Of a stretch of 56,363 nt of DNA, positions 40,899 through 50,072 are shown piece by piece. Below the pieces are notes generated by a model. The model had not been told where the DNA came from, searched no databases, and worked only from the letters and a program-made list of their open reading frames with translations. The stretch spans positions 1 through 56,363 of the forward strand of contig JADZEM010000206.1 in the NCBI GenBank assembly GCA_020850535.1. Direction: 5' to 3'. Every line of letters begins with the position of its first letter. The first letter of the stretch is position 1. The stretch comes from Chloroflexota bacterium (lineage in GTDB: Bacteria; Chloroflexota; UBA6077; JACCZL01). A program made the translations under genes and the position numbers.

Positions 40899-42557
40899 TC
40901 AGACATCCTGGCCAAACCAGAGCCGGCTGTACGGCACGCTGATGACGCTCCGCGAGACACGGATGTCCAGCACCATCGGGCCGTCGCCTGCCACGAACTC
41001 GTCGATGCCGGCCTGGACCTCCTCGAGGGTGCGGGCCTGCATCCCTCGACACCCGAACGCCCGAGCCACCGCTCCCAGATCCGGCGTCGTGATGACGGAG
41101 GCGCGCGTGTCCATCTTCTTCGAGACGAATTTCTGGTACTCGGCCCCAAGCGCCTCGTCGTTGAAGACGGCCACCAGCAGCTTGACGCCTAGTCGGGCCG
41201 CCGTGTCCAGCTCGGAGGCGTGCATCAACACACTGGCGTCGCCGTCCACCACGGCGAGCGGCTGACCGTTCAGCGCCACCGCCGCCCCGATGCCTGTCGG
41301 CAACGCCTGCCCGATGCATCCGAACGTGTTGATCGTCCAGGTCGGGCGGCGGGGCTTGCGCATGAAGATCGCCGTGATGCCCGAGCAGTGCCCGGTCCCG
41401 TGGATCACGCCGACCTCGTCTGGCAGCCGCTCGTCCAGCATCGCGGCGACGCGGCGTGGATCGACCGTGCCCGGTTCCAGCTCGAACTCGCGGGGGTCGG
41501 GATCGTATTCGCTGAGGATCGCACGGGTCTCGGCAGTGCGATAGCCGGTCTGGGCGTGGCCCTGCGCCGCCAACTGCTGCTCGATTAGCTCGACCGTCAG
41601 GCGGGCGTCGCCCTGCAAGTAGTGGTCGGCCCGCTTGCCGTTGCCCATCACGATGGCCGGCTTTAGATCGATCTGCACGTAGCGGGCGTTCGGGAAGATG
41701 TAGCCGTGCTCGGTGGTGTAGTGGTTCAGGCTCGCGCCGACCCCGATCACGCAGTCGGCATCGGCAAACAGCTCGATGGTGGTCTTGGTGGCGTAGAGGC
41801 CGGACACGCCGACGTGGTACTCGTTCTCGCCCAGCCAGCCCTTCATCGGGAGGGTCGTGGCGACCAGCGCCCCGATACGGTCGGCCAGCCGAAGCACGGC
41901 CTCGCCGGCATCCGCCTTCGCCGCCCCCTGGCCGACCACGATGACTGGCTTCTCGCTCTCGGCAATCGTCGCCAGGGCGCTGCGGAGTCGGGATGGATCG
42001 GGCTGGACCCGCTGCAGGCCCGGCAGCAGCGTCGTGGACGGCTCGTACTCGTCGCCCTCGCCGTCGTAGGCCAGTTGCTGCACGTCCATCGGCGCGTTCA
42101 GCACGATGGGCCGCGACTCCACCCGCGCGCGGAAGAACGCCTCGCGGACGGCGTCGTCCACGCCGCCGGCTGTCCAGATCGGGACGAAACCGGCGCCGGT
42201 GGCGTCGACGAACTTCTGCTGATCCATCTTCTGGACCGCGTCATGGTCGCTGAGGGCCGTCTCGCCGGCGAAGACGACCATCGGCACGTTGGCCTTGACC
42301 GCCACCATCAGCGAGGTGGCGAGCTGGCTGAGGCCCGGTCCCTGGGTGACGGTGCAGATGCCAGGCTGGCCGGTGGCGCGCGCCCAGCCCTCGGCCATCG
42401 TGAGGGCCGTACCCTCGTGGCGCGTCTCGTGGATGGACACGCCGGGGTGCTGGTCGAGCGTGTGCCACCAGTACATGTTGCCGTTGCCCATCAGCCCGAA
42501 GACGGTGGTCACGCCCTCCTTGACAAAGGTGTTCGCCAGGGCTTCGTAGACCTTCAT
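40899..42557 (-). CDS. Acetolactate synthase-like TPP-dependent enzyme
   Basis: A 552-residue three-domain TPP enzyme (COG0028). The N-terminal PYR domain has the catalytic Glu in ETRHEGTALTMAEGWAR. The middle domain contains KPVIVVGQGAAKADAG. The C-terminal PP domain has VVDGDASVLMHASEL with the Mg-binding Asp and a normal Asn in FNDEALGAEYQKF. It lacks a neighbouring small subunit, so it is more likely a 2-oxo acid decarboxylase, carboligase or benzaldehyde-lyase-type enzyme than biosynthetic IlvB. ATG 42557 matches the family start. It precedes the CoxG-like gene. Confidence 0.9.
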   Translation of the reverse strand: MKVYEALANTFVKEGVTTVFGLMGNGNMYWWHTLDQHPGVSIHETRHEGTALTMAEGWARATGQPGICTVTQGPGLSQLATSLMVAVKANVPMVVFAGETALSDHDAVQKMDQQKFVDATGAGFVPIWTAGGVDDAVREAFFRARVESRPIVLNAPMDVQQLAYDGEGDEYEPSTTLLPGLQRVQPDPSRLRSALATIAESEKPVIVVGQGAAKADAGEAVLRLADRIGALVATTLPMKGWLGENEYHVGVSGLYATKTTIELFADADCVIGVGASLNHYTTEHGYIFPNARYVQIDLKPAIVMGNGKRADHYLQGDARLTVELIEQQLAAQGHAQTGYRTAETRAILSEYDPDPREFELEPGTVDPRRVAAMLDERLPDEVGVIHGTGHCSGITAIFMRKPRRPTWTINTFGCIGQALPTGIGAAVALNGQPLAVVDGDASVLMHASELDTAARLGVKLLVAVFNDEALGAEYQKFVSKKMDTRASVITTPDLGAVARAFGCRGMQARTLEEVQAGIDEFVAGDGPMVLDIRVSRSVISVPYSRLWFGQDV

Positions 42558-42678
42558 GCCGCCAGACTCCTTTGTCCTCTCGACTGCTGACGGCAACATA
42601 GCACGCCCCCGCTTTCCAGCACAGAAGGCAGGGGCGCGAGCCAGTTGCTTTTCGGGCGTCGGACGGCAGGGCCTCGGG

Positions 42679-43584
42679 CTACACGTGGATGTCGACCGGC
42701 GTCCCCAGCGGCGCCCAGTTCCAGAACCAGAGCGAGTCGTCGTAGCTCATGCCCAGGCACCCGTGGCTGCCGGCATAGCCCCAGTTCGACGACCAGTAGT
42801 TCAGGTGGATGGCGTGGCCCGAGCCGGTGAAGTACTGGGTGAACAGCACGTTGGGCACATCGTAGCCCGGGCCGCGCATCCGCTCGTTCGCCACCCGCGA
42901 GATCGTGCGGAACGTGCCGATGGGCGTCTCCCAGCCGGCCGTGCCGTGGATCGCCAGCGCCGAGTAGACCGCCTTGCCGTCCTCGTAGGCGGTCACGATG
43001 GTCGGCCCAGGCAGCAGCACGTCGATCCACTTGCCGGACGTTGGCGGCGCGATCCTGGCCGGCAGCCGGACCTGATCCTCCATCGCGAAGGTGCCGTCCT
43101 GGAGCCGATACCAGCGCTGGCCGTCCTCGCCCTCGACGAGATCCTGCACCAGCAGCACGTCGTTGTGATCGAGGTCGACCGCCCACAGCTGGTCGTCGGC
43201 GGTGGGCTCGCGGTAGATGCTGGCCGTGCCAGACGCGCGGGCCGGCAGGTTGATGCTGCTCAGGACGCGCGGGCCAGCCAGGTAGGCCGCCGAGGGCGCG
43301 GTGCTCGGCCCGACCAGGCCGGCATCGACATAGGCGAACCCCTGGGTCTTCGGGTTGAAGACGTAGACGCGGCTGTTCTCGACGGGCCCTTCCAGGCGCA
43401 GGTAGGTGAACGGCCGGACCTTGCCGAAGCTGATGGCCGTCGGGCCCGTGTTCGACCAGAGATCGGCTGGCTGCCAGGTCTGAACCCACTGCTCCTGCGC
43501 CTGGACGCTGCCAGCCACCAGCGGCGAGAGCGCCAATCCCAGGCCCAGGCCGATGCCGCGCTTCAACAGGTCACGCCGATGCAT
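42679..43584 (-). CDS. Tat-exported L,D-transpeptidase (YkuD family)
   Basis: A 301-residue cell-wall enzyme that cross-links peptidoglycan or attaches proteins to it. The N-terminus has RRDLLKRG followed by a hydrophobic stretch and AQA-type cleavage, a probable Tat signal. A domain of about 150 residues of unassigned beta type precedes the catalytic domain. In that domain HLNYWSSNWGYAGSHGCLGM carries the His and Cys (Cys276) of the YkuD motif. ATG 43584 has GGAGGGATCCGAGGT upstream. It is divergent from the Liv-type importer, with 231 nt between, in which no clear promoter was found. Confidence 0.9.
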   Translation of the reverse strand: MHRRDLLKRGIGLGLGLALSPLVAGSVQAQEQWVQTWQPADLWSNTGPTAISFGKVRPFTYLRLEGPVENSRVYVFNPKTQGFAYVDAGLVGPSTAPSAAYLAGPRVLSSINLPARASGTASIYREPTADDQLWAVDLDHNDVLLVQDLVEGEDGQRWYRLQDGTFAMEDQVRLPARIAPPTSGKWIDVLLPGPTIVTAYEDGKAVYSALAIHGTAGWETPIGTFRTISRVANERMRGPGYDVPNVLFTQYFTGSGHAIHLNYWSSNWGYAGSHGCLGMSYDDSLWFWNWAPLGTPVDIHV

Positions 43585-43815
43585 ACCTCGGATCCCTCCG
43601 CGCCGTGTCCGCGCAGGGTGGCGGCAAACCCGCACATCCCCGCCATTCTCGCTTCGTTCCAGTATTGCCGACTGTGCCCGTCTCGTCCAGGTCCGAGCAG
43701 TCAAGGCAGATACGATCCAGACGGTCGTTTGGATGGCACAGTGTGCGCCGATTTCCGCATCCTTAGGAGTGGCGCCCATCCGCATCATCCTGCAGAGAAG
43801 GGGTCCAGGGAAGAG

Positions 43816-45162
43816 ATGTTGAAGCGACGACAGTTCCTGCGCGTCGCGGCACTGGGTCTGCTGGCCACGGCATGTGGTCCGTCCACCCCGGCCGCGCCGA
43901 CCGCCGCTCCGGCCAAGCCGACCGAGGCCGCCAAGCCAGCGGCCCCCGCCAGCCCGGCCGCGGCGCCCGCGGCCAGCCCGGCTACAGCGGCCAGCCCGGC
44001 CGCCGCCGCCAGCCCCGCTGCTGCCGCTTCACCGGCCGCCGCGGCCTCTCCCGCTGCCAGCCCGGCCGCGTCAACGGCACCGGCCGCCAAGCCGGCCGCC
44101 AACCTGACCGGCGAGATCCCGATCGGCGCTGTCTGGTCCTTGACGGGCGGCGCGGCGGTGTACGGCCCGCAGCAGAAGAACGGCTCCGAGCTGGCGATGA
44201 ACGAGATCAACGCCAGCGGCCTGCTTGGCGCGGCTAAGATCAAGCTGATCTTCGAGGACGATCGCTCGGTCAAGGAAGGCGCGATCCCGGCGTTCGAGAA
44301 GCTCATCAACCAGGACAAGGTGCCGGCCATCCTCGGGCCGACGCTCTCAAGCTCGGCGCTCGCGTCGGACCCGATTGCCCAGGACAAGAAGGTCGTCGTG
44401 ATGGCGACCTCCAACACGGCGAACGGCATCCTGGAGATCGGCGACTACATCTTCCGAGACAGCCTGCCCGAGTCGGTCGTGGTGCCGAACACCGTCAAGG
44501 TCACGTCGGAAGCGCTCAAGTACAAGAAGGTTGCCGTGATGTACGGCGAGGACGACGCCTTCACCAAGAGCGGCTACGACGTCTTCAAGCAGGCCCTCGC
44601 CGATCTCAAGATCGAGACGGCGACCACCGAGACCTTCAAGAAGGGCGACACCGACTTCTCGGCCCAGCTCACCAAGATCAAGACGCTGAACCCCGAGGCG
44701 ATCGTCCTCTCGGCCCTGGCCGAGGAGGCCGCTGGCATCATGGTGCAGGGGCGGCAGCTCGGCATCCCGGCCAGCGTTCGGTTCATCGGCGGCAACGGTC
44801 TCAACTCGGCGCAGCTTGCCAAGCTGGCTGGCCCGGCCGCCGAGGGCGCGATCTCGGGGGCGGCCTGGTTCATCGGGGCGGAGACGCCGGGCAACCAGGC
44901 GTTCGTCAAGGCCTACACGGACAAGTACGGCAGCCCGCCCGATCAGTTCGCGGCGCAGGCCTACGCCGGCGTCTACCTGTTGGCCTCGGCCATCCGCGAC
45001 GCCGGCAAGACGGACAGCCAGTCGATCCGCGACGCCCTGGCGAAGCTCAAGGACGTGGACACCATTCTCGGCAAGTTCTCGGTGGCCGCCAACCGCGAGG
45101 CCGTCCACACGCCCATCGTCCAGGAGGTCAAGGACGGCAAGTTCGCCGTCTTCAAGGCGTAG
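43816..45162 (+). CDS. Branched-chain amino acid type solute-binding lipoprotein (LivK-like)
   Basis: A 448-residue periplasmic-binding fold type I protein. The RRQFLRVA motif plus lipobox LLATAC indicates a Tat-exported lipoprotein. A low-complexity linker (about residues 24-95, Ala/Ser/Pro/Lys repeats) joins it to the ligand domain, which begins IPIGAVWSLTGGAAVYGPQQ. FEDDRSVKEGAIPAFEKLI and GPTLSSSALASDPIAQ are standard family features. It is the first gene of a complete five-gene importer for amino acids, amides or carboxylates. An 11-copy heptamer array begins 1 nt after its stop. Confidence 0.92.
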   Translation: MLKRRQFLRVAALGLLATACGPSTPAAPTAAPAKPTEAAKPAAPASPAAAPAASPATAASPAAAASPAAAASPAAAASPAASPAASTAPAAKPAANLTGEIPIGAVWSLTGGAAVYGPQQKNGSELAMNEINASGLLGAAKIKLIFEDDRSVKEGAIPAFEKLINQDKVPAILGPTLSSSALASDPIAQDKKVVVMATSNTANGILEIGDYIFRDSLPESVVVPNTVKVTSEALKYKKVAVMYGEDDAFTKSGYDVFKQALADLKIETATTETFKKGDTDFSAQLTKIKTLNPEAIVLSALAEEAAGIMVQGRQLGIPASVRFIGGNGLNSAQLAKLAGPAAEGAISGAAWFIGAETPGNQAFVKAYTDKYGSPPDQFAAQAYAGVYLLASAIRDAGKTDSQSIRDALAKLKDVDTILGKFSVAANREAVHTPIVQEVKDGKFAVFKA

Positions 45163-45163
45163 C

Positions 45164-45245
45164 CTGGGTTCTGGGTTCTGGGTTCTGGGTTCTGGGTTCT
45201 GGGTTCTGGGTTCTGGGTTCTGGGTTCTGGGTTCTGGGTTCTGGG
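45164..45245 (+). repeat. Heptanucleotide tandem repeat CTGGGTT x11.7
   Basis: Eleven perfect copies of CTGGGTT plus five bases of the next, starting one base after the LivK-like stop codon and lying inside the Liv operon. It is the longest heptamer array here. About 120 nt follow before livH with no gene recognised. Confidence 0.97.
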
Positions 45246-45365
45246 GCGCGACTCACCCCGAGCGCGTGACGGGCGGGCCGGTGGCTCGCCCGTCTATCAT
45301 GTGCGGACGCTTCGTCCCCCTCCTGCCGGCTTGCGCCGAGCACTCGCTCTGGAGCCGTTGGGCCA

Positions 45366-46421
45366 GTGGAGCAGCTACCTCAGCAGATCGTCAACGGCCT
45401 CTGGCAGGGAGGCGCGCTGGCCCTCTTCGCGATGGGGTACACGCTCGTCTTCGGCTCCCTGGACATCGTAAACCTGGCCCACGGCGCGACGTACATGTGG
45501 GGCGCATACGTCGGCCTGATGATGGTCACGAAGCTCGGGCTGCCGTTCTGGGCGGCGCTGCCCGCCGCGATGCTGGCCGGCGGCCTGATGGCCGTGCTGC
45601 TGGACCTGCTGGCGTTCAAGCCGCTGCGCGCTCTGACCTACGGCGGCCTGGTCCTCTGGGGCGGCTTCCTGGTGCTGTTGCTCGGCGTGGCGAGCCCGTG
45701 GGATGTGCAGGCCAGAACGCTGGTCGGCGGCCTCGGCGCCGCGATCGTGCTGGTCGGGGTGGTGATGGACTACCGCGCCATCACTCCGATCCGCACTCAG
45801 CAGGCGCCGCCGCTGGCCCCGATGATCTCGTCCATCGGCGCGTCGATCATCCTGATCAGCCTCGCGCAGGGGATCTTCGGCAACCAGGTGTCGCGCTTCC
45901 CGCCGGCCGCCTTGCCGATCATGCCGTACCAACTCCCCGGCAACGTCGTCATCGCGCCGATCCAACTGCTGGTGCTCGGGCTGTCGCTGGCGCTGATCGT
46001 CGGCCTGCACCTGCTGCTGACCCGCACGGCCGTCGGGCGGGCGATCCGCGCCATCGCCTGGAGCACCCGCACCTCACGGCTGCTGGGCATCAACGTCGAT
46101 ATCGTGGTGGGGCAGACGTTCTTCCTGTCGGGGGCGCTGGCCGGCGCGGCCGGCGCGCTGCTCGGTCTTGCGTTCAATCGCCTCGATCCGCTGATGGGCA
46201 ACGAAGTCGAGCTGGCCGGCCTGACGGTCATCATCGTCGGCGGGATGGGGTCCGTGGGCGGCGCGGCCGTCGCGGCCTTCCTGGTCGGCATGCTGCGAGT
46301 GATGAGCGTGGCCTACCTCGACAGCTCTTTCCGCGACGCCTTCGTCTTCGCGCTGCTGATCGCCGTCTTGCTGGTGCGGCCGTCTGGCCTGTTCGGGCGC
46401 GGGCGCGCGGTGCGAGCCTGA
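45366..46421 (+). CDS. livH: Branched-chain amino acid ABC permease LivH type
   Basis: A 351-residue membrane protein of the LivH family. It opens LPQQIVNGLWQGGALALFAMGYTLVFG and has the NLAHGATYMWGAY conserved loop. About eight helices and the cytoplasmic EAA-like loop TAVGRAIRAIAWSTRTSRLLGINVD follow, as in known permeases. It is somewhat longer than the usual 290-300 residues because of an extra helical stretch at about 90-150. It starts at GTG 45366. It pairs with LivM to form the pore. Confidence 0.92.
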   Translation: MEQLPQQIVNGLWQGGALALFAMGYTLVFGSLDIVNLAHGATYMWGAYVGLMMVTKLGLPFWAALPAAMLAGGLMAVLLDLLAFKPLRALTYGGLVLWGGFLVLLLGVASPWDVQARTLVGGLGAAIVLVGVVMDYRAITPIRTQQAPPLAPMISSIGASIILISLAQGIFGNQVSRFPPAALPIMPYQLPGNVVIAPIQLLVLGLSLALIVGLHLLLTRTAVGRAIRAIAWSTRTSRLLGINVDIVVGQTFFLSGALAGAAGALLGLAFNRLDPLMGNEVELAGLTVIIVGGMGSVGGAAVAAFLVGMLRVMSVAYLDSSFRDAFVFALLIAVLLVRPSGLFGRGRAVRA

Positions 46422-46428
46422 TCCGTCG

Positions 46429-47343
46429 ATGTTCGAGTGGATCGCCAACAACCAGTCGATTGTCAACTTCGTGTTGATCAACATCGCACTGGGCCTGAGC
46501 ATCTACCTGACGCTCGCAACGGGGCTGCTCTCGCTGGCCAACGCCGGCTTCATGGCCATCGGGGCGTACACCGCCGCCGTGCTCGCCAGTCAGGCCGGCG
46601 TCTCGCTGTTCGTCTCGTTCTTCGTGGCCCTGGTGCTGGCGGCGGCGGTGGCGTTTCCGTTCGGGCTGGCCGTGCTGCGGCTCCGCGACGTGTACCTCGC
46701 TATCGCCACGTTGGGTTTCGTGCAGATCGTCAACGTGCTGGCCCTCAACGGCGACAAGATCCTGCGGGCAATCAGCGGCAACCCCGAGCTGACGGTCTTC
46801 CGGGGAGCCGAGGGGATCACCCTGCCGTACGTCTCGCCGCGGATCGTCTTCGGGCTGCCTGAGACGACCTGGCCCCTCCTGCTCTACGTGCTGGCGCTGA
46901 TCGTCATCCTGGCGGTCCTGAGACGGTCTCACGAGGGTCGGGTGCTTGCCGCCGTCCGCCTGGACGAGTCGGCCGCCGCCACACTCGGCATCAACGTGGT
47001 CCGCTACAAGCTGCTGGCCTTCGTGCTCGGCGCGATGATGGCGGCCGGCGTTGGCGTCCTCAGCACGCCGATCATTCGCGTGATCGACCCGCGAAACTAC
47101 GTCTTTTCGCGGGCCGTGGACATCCTGGCCTACGCGATCCTCGGCGGCGTCGCCCACTGGAGCGGGCCGCTGGTCGGCGCGACGGTCCTGACGCTGCTGC
47201 CCGAGACGCTCCGCTTCTTGCAGGAGCAGCGGGAGATCGTCAACGGCCTGATCATCATGCTGTCGATTATCTTCCTGCCCCGTGGGCTGGCCGATCCGCG
47301 CTTCTGGGGCGGCCTCTTCAAGCGCCGAAAGCCGGCGACGTGA
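46429..47343 (+). CDS. livM: Branched-chain amino acid ABC permease LivM type
   Basis: A 304-residue permease of the LivM family, with the LATGLLSLANAGFMAIGAYTAA opening. LRLRDVYLAIATLGF and the late DESAAATLGINVVRYKLLAF coupling loop are typical. It begins 7 nt after livH, and its stop overlaps the livG start (GTGA). Forms the second membrane subunit of the importer. Confidence 0.92.
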   Translation: MFEWIANNQSIVNFVLINIALGLSIYLTLATGLLSLANAGFMAIGAYTAAVLASQAGVSLFVSFFVALVLAAAVAFPFGLAVLRLRDVYLAIATLGFVQIVNVLALNGDKILRAISGNPELTVFRGAEGITLPYVSPRIVFGLPETTWPLLLYVLALIVILAVLRRSHEGRVLAAVRLDESAAATLGINVVRYKLLAFVLGAMMAAGVGVLSTPIIRVIDPRNYVFSRAVDILAYAILGGVAHWSGPLVGATVLTLLPETLRFLQEQREIVNGLIIMLSIIFLPRGLADPRFWGGLFKRRKPAT

Positions 47344-48206
47344 GCGCGCCGGGAGTCTCCGATCCGGTTGCGCGTCGACCGACGAGCACACCGCGCCTCG
47401 CCGTACGTGGATTGACACGCCGTTACGGTGGTCTGGCCGCGCTGGAGGACGTCTCGTTCGACGTGGCGGCCGGCACCGTCTGCGGGCTGATCGGTCCGAA
47501 CGGCGCCGGCAAGACGACCCTCCTCAACGTCGTCAGCGGGCTGACGCCGCCGACCAGCGGTGGCGTCGAGCTTGACGGACTGCAGCTCAGCGGGCAGCCG
47601 GCCCATGTCGTCGCGGCGATGGGCGTCGCTCGGACATTCCAGAATATCCGCCTCTTCACGGATCTCTCGGTTCTGGAAAACGTGATGGTCGGGTGGCATC
47701 TGCGCCGGCACGCCACCCTGATCGAATCGTTGCTCGGGCTGCCGCGCGCCCGCCGTGAGGAGCGCGAAGCCCGCGAAGCGGCCCAGGCCTTGATCGAGCG
47801 GTTGGGCATGGCTCACCTTGCCGCGTCCGAGGCTGGCGCGCTCTCCTACGGCGATCAACGCCGGGTCGAGATCGCGCGCGGCCTGGCGCTCGGGCCGAAG
47901 CTGCTGCTGCTCGACGAGCCGGCGGCTGGCCTGAACGCGACGGAGACGGCCAGCCTCGCCGAGTTCCTGGCGGGGCTGCGGGCCGATGGACTGACGCTGC
48001 TGGTCATCGAGCACGACATGGAGCTGATCATGCGGCTCTCGGATCTGGTGGTTGTGCTGAGCTTCGGCCGCAAGATCGCCGAAGGGCCGCCAGCCCAGAT
48101 CCAGCAAGACCCCCGCGTCGTCGAAGCGTACCTGGGCGACGACGACGGCGGCGACCTCCCCCTCCCCATGCCCGATCAGCAGCCCGGACGCGAGGCAAGC
48201 CCGTGA
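47340..48206 (+). CDS. livG: Branched-chain amino acid ABC ATP-binding protein LivG type
   Basis: A 288-residue ATPase. Walker A is GPNGAGKT (52-59 approx.), the Q-loop region is VARTFQNIRLF, and the signature is LSYGDQRRVEIARGLAL. Walker B LLLLDEPAAGLN and the switch region VIEHDMELIMRLSD follow. The C-terminal VVEAYLGDDDGG is the LivG-typical end. It starts at GTG 47340 inside the livM stop. Confidence 0.94.
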   Translation: MSAPGVSDPVARRPTSTPRLAVRGLTRRYGGLAALEDVSFDVAAGTVCGLIGPNGAGKTTLLNVVSGLTPPTSGGVELDGLQLSGQPAHVVAAMGVARTFQNIRLFTDLSVLENVMVGWHLRRHATLIESLLGLPRARREEREAREAAQALIERLGMAHLAASEAGALSYGDQRRVEIARGLALGPKLLLLDEPAAGLNATETASLAEFLAGLRADGLTLLVIEHDMELIMRLSDLVVVLSFGRKIAEGPPAQIQQDPRVVEAYLGDDDGGDLPLPMPDQQPGREASP

Positions 48207-48922
48207 GCGACCCGCTGCTCGCCGTCGAGGGGCTGGAAACGTGGTACGGCGGTATCGCTGCGTTGCGCGGCGTCACCTTCGAGGTGCCGAGCGGCACGGT
48301 CGTGGCGCTGGTCGGGGCGAACGGGGCGGGGAAGTCCACCACCCTCAACACCGTCAGCGGTCTGCTCGTGCCGCGCGCCGGCTCGGTGCGCTTCGACGGC
48401 AAGGAGATCGGCGGCTGGCGGGCGGACCGCATCGCCAGCCTGGGCCTCGTCCAGGTGCCGGAGGGTCGGCAGGTGCTGGCGCCGCTGACCGTCGAGGAGA
48501 ACCTGCTGCTTGGCGCGTACACCCGTCGCGACCGCGAGGTTCGCGCCGACCTCGACGCGACGTTCGTGCGCTTCCCGCGCCTCGCCGAGCGCCGCTATCA
48601 GTTAGCTGGCTCATTGTCCGGCGGCGAGCAGCAGATGCTGGCCATTGGTCGGGCGCTGCTGGCCCGCCCGCGCCTGCTGATGCTGGACGAGCCGTCCCTC
48701 GGCCTTGCGCCGCTGATCGTGGCCGACGTGTTCCGCCTGATCGCCGACCTGAAGGCCCAGGGTTCCACGATCCTGCTGGTGGAGCAGAACGCCCGCCGGG
48801 CGCTGGCCGTCGCGGACACGGCTCACGTGCTGGAGGGCGGCCGGATCACGCGATCTGGCCCGGCTGCCGCCCTGCGCGATGACCCGGCCATCGTGGCCGC
48901 CTACCTCGGTCACCGCGCCTGA
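48203..48922 (+). CDS. livF: Branched-chain amino acid ABC ATP-binding protein LivF type
   Basis: A 239-residue ATPase, the last gene of the importer operon. Walker A is GANGAGKST, the LivF-typical VPEGRQVLAPLTVEENL follows, then signature LSGGEQQMLAIGRALL and Walker B LLMLDEPSLGLAP. It starts at GTG 48203 overlapping livG by 4 nt. It is followed by a hairpin shared with the convergent cyclase gene. Confidence 0.94.
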   Translation: MSDPLLAVEGLETWYGGIAALRGVTFEVPSGTVVALVGANGAGKSTTLNTVSGLLVPRAGSVRFDGKEIGGWRADRIASLGLVQVPEGRQVLAPLTVEENLLLGAYTRRDREVRADLDATFVRFPRLAERRYQLAGSLSGGEQQMLAIGRALLARPRLLMLDEPSLGLAPLIVADVFRLIADLKAQGSTILLVEQNARRALAVADTAHVLEGGRITRSGPAAALRDDPAIVAAYLGHRA

Positions 48923-48964
48923 GCCGGCCATTTCGCTGGTCAGAACGCCGACTGGGGGGCCGGG

Positions 48965-49009
48965 ACGCCCTCGCCCCCCCCTGCGCCGGCGAACCGGGAG
49001 CGAGGGCGT
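48965..49009. terminator. Hairpin between convergent livF and cyclase genes
   Basis: ACGCCCTCGC (48965-48974) pairs with GCGAGGGCGT (49000-49009) across a 25-nt loop that is itself GC-rich. It sits between two convergent stops and could serve both directions; there is no clear T-run on either side. Confidence 0.45.
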
Positions 49010-49044
49010 AGCGGTAAGGCAGGGCCAGTTCAGTCGGTGGCGCG

Positions 49045-49992
49045 CTAGAACACGGCGATGGGGTTCACTGGCGACCCGGTCACCGTCGGCAGCCGCAGCG
49101 GGTTGATGCCGATCAGGAACTCCCAGCGGTTGCGGGCCACGCAGGCCTCCGAGAGATCGTCCAGCCAGGCGTTGTCGAGGATCCACAGCCCGAGCGCCAC
49201 GATCCCCACCTGGTGGACCGGGTTCGAGAAGCGCGGGTACGGCGATGGCGCGACGTCGTTGCCGGTATCAGTGCCCATCACGGCGACGCCCCGCTCTTTG
49301 AACAGCGGCAGCAGTTCGGGCTTCGGGCCGGCGCTGCCGGCTACGTTCACGTCGACGGCGCCGTACTTGTCCCGTGCGCCGAGCTGGCCCGTCCGCATCA
49401 GCAGCACGTCGCCCTCTTCGATCTTGAACCCGCACTGCTGCTCGGCCCGCTCGATGTCGTCCAGGCCGACGCCGTCGCCGCGCTCGATGAACTCGACGCC
49501 GCGCAGCCTGGCCGCGTCGACCAGGACGCCTCGCGTCAGGATGCCCTTGTTCGCGACGTTGACGTCGTGGCTGAGCGCGCCGTCGCGGCTGTCGATCAGC
49601 GCCGACGACGCGCCGTTGTACATGTGCCCGTCCCACATGAAGTGGCAGAGGCTGTCGACGTGCGTGATCGTGTGCCCGTGGAAGACCAGCCCGAAGTAGT
49701 CCACCACGGCCTGTCGGTCGGGGCCTTCGCCGGGACGATACTTGTCGCCGCCGCCGATCATGAAGTGCTGTGGCTGACGCGTGATGTCGGCGGCCGGCGT
49801 CCAGGTGATGTCGCGGGCGCAACTGACGGTGACGCCTTCCTGCACGAGCCCCAGCGCCTGCTTCGTCTTCTCGGGTGAGAGCAGGTTGAGGGTGCCCTTC
49901 TGATCGTCCTTGCCCCAGCGGCCCCAGTTCGAGAGCGATTGCATCCACTCCAGCAACTGATCCTGAGTTGGCTGTCGGCTGTTGTCTGGCAT
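49045..49992 (-). CDS. Cyclase/kynurenine formamidase-like hydrolase
   Basis: A 315-residue member of the cyclase family (PF04199), metal-dependent hydrolases that include kynurenine formamidase and isatin hydrolase. The metal motif is HGHTITHVDSLCH, matching HxxTHxDxxxH with Ile in place of the usual Gly before the second His. HFMWDGHMYNG follows. ATG 49992 is chosen because GGGAGGAA lies 7 nt upstream; the frame is open to 50034. The amide or lactone substrate is unknown. Divergent from the thioesterase gene. Confidence 0.88.
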   Translation of the reverse strand: MPDNSRQPTQDQLLEWMQSLSNWGRWGKDDQKGTLNLLSPEKTKQALGLVQEGVTVSCARDITWTPAADITRQPQHFMIGGGDKYRPGEGPDRQAVVDYFGLVFHGHTITHVDSLCHFMWDGHMYNGASSALIDSRDGALSHDVNVANKGILTRGVLVDAARLRGVEFIERGDGVGLDDIERAEQQCGFKIEEGDVLLMRTGQLGARDKYGAVDVNVAGSAGPKPELLPLFKERGVAVMGTDTGNDVAPSPYPRFSNPVHQVGIVALGLWILDNAWLDDLSEACVARNRWEFLIGINPLRLPTVTGSPVNPIAVF

Positions 49993-50072
49993 CGTCGTTC
50001 CTCCCAGGCCGCATGGTAGCCGGGGTGGCCGCATCGTCGTCGGCCGGCCCGACCGGCTACACTGGCGACGCT

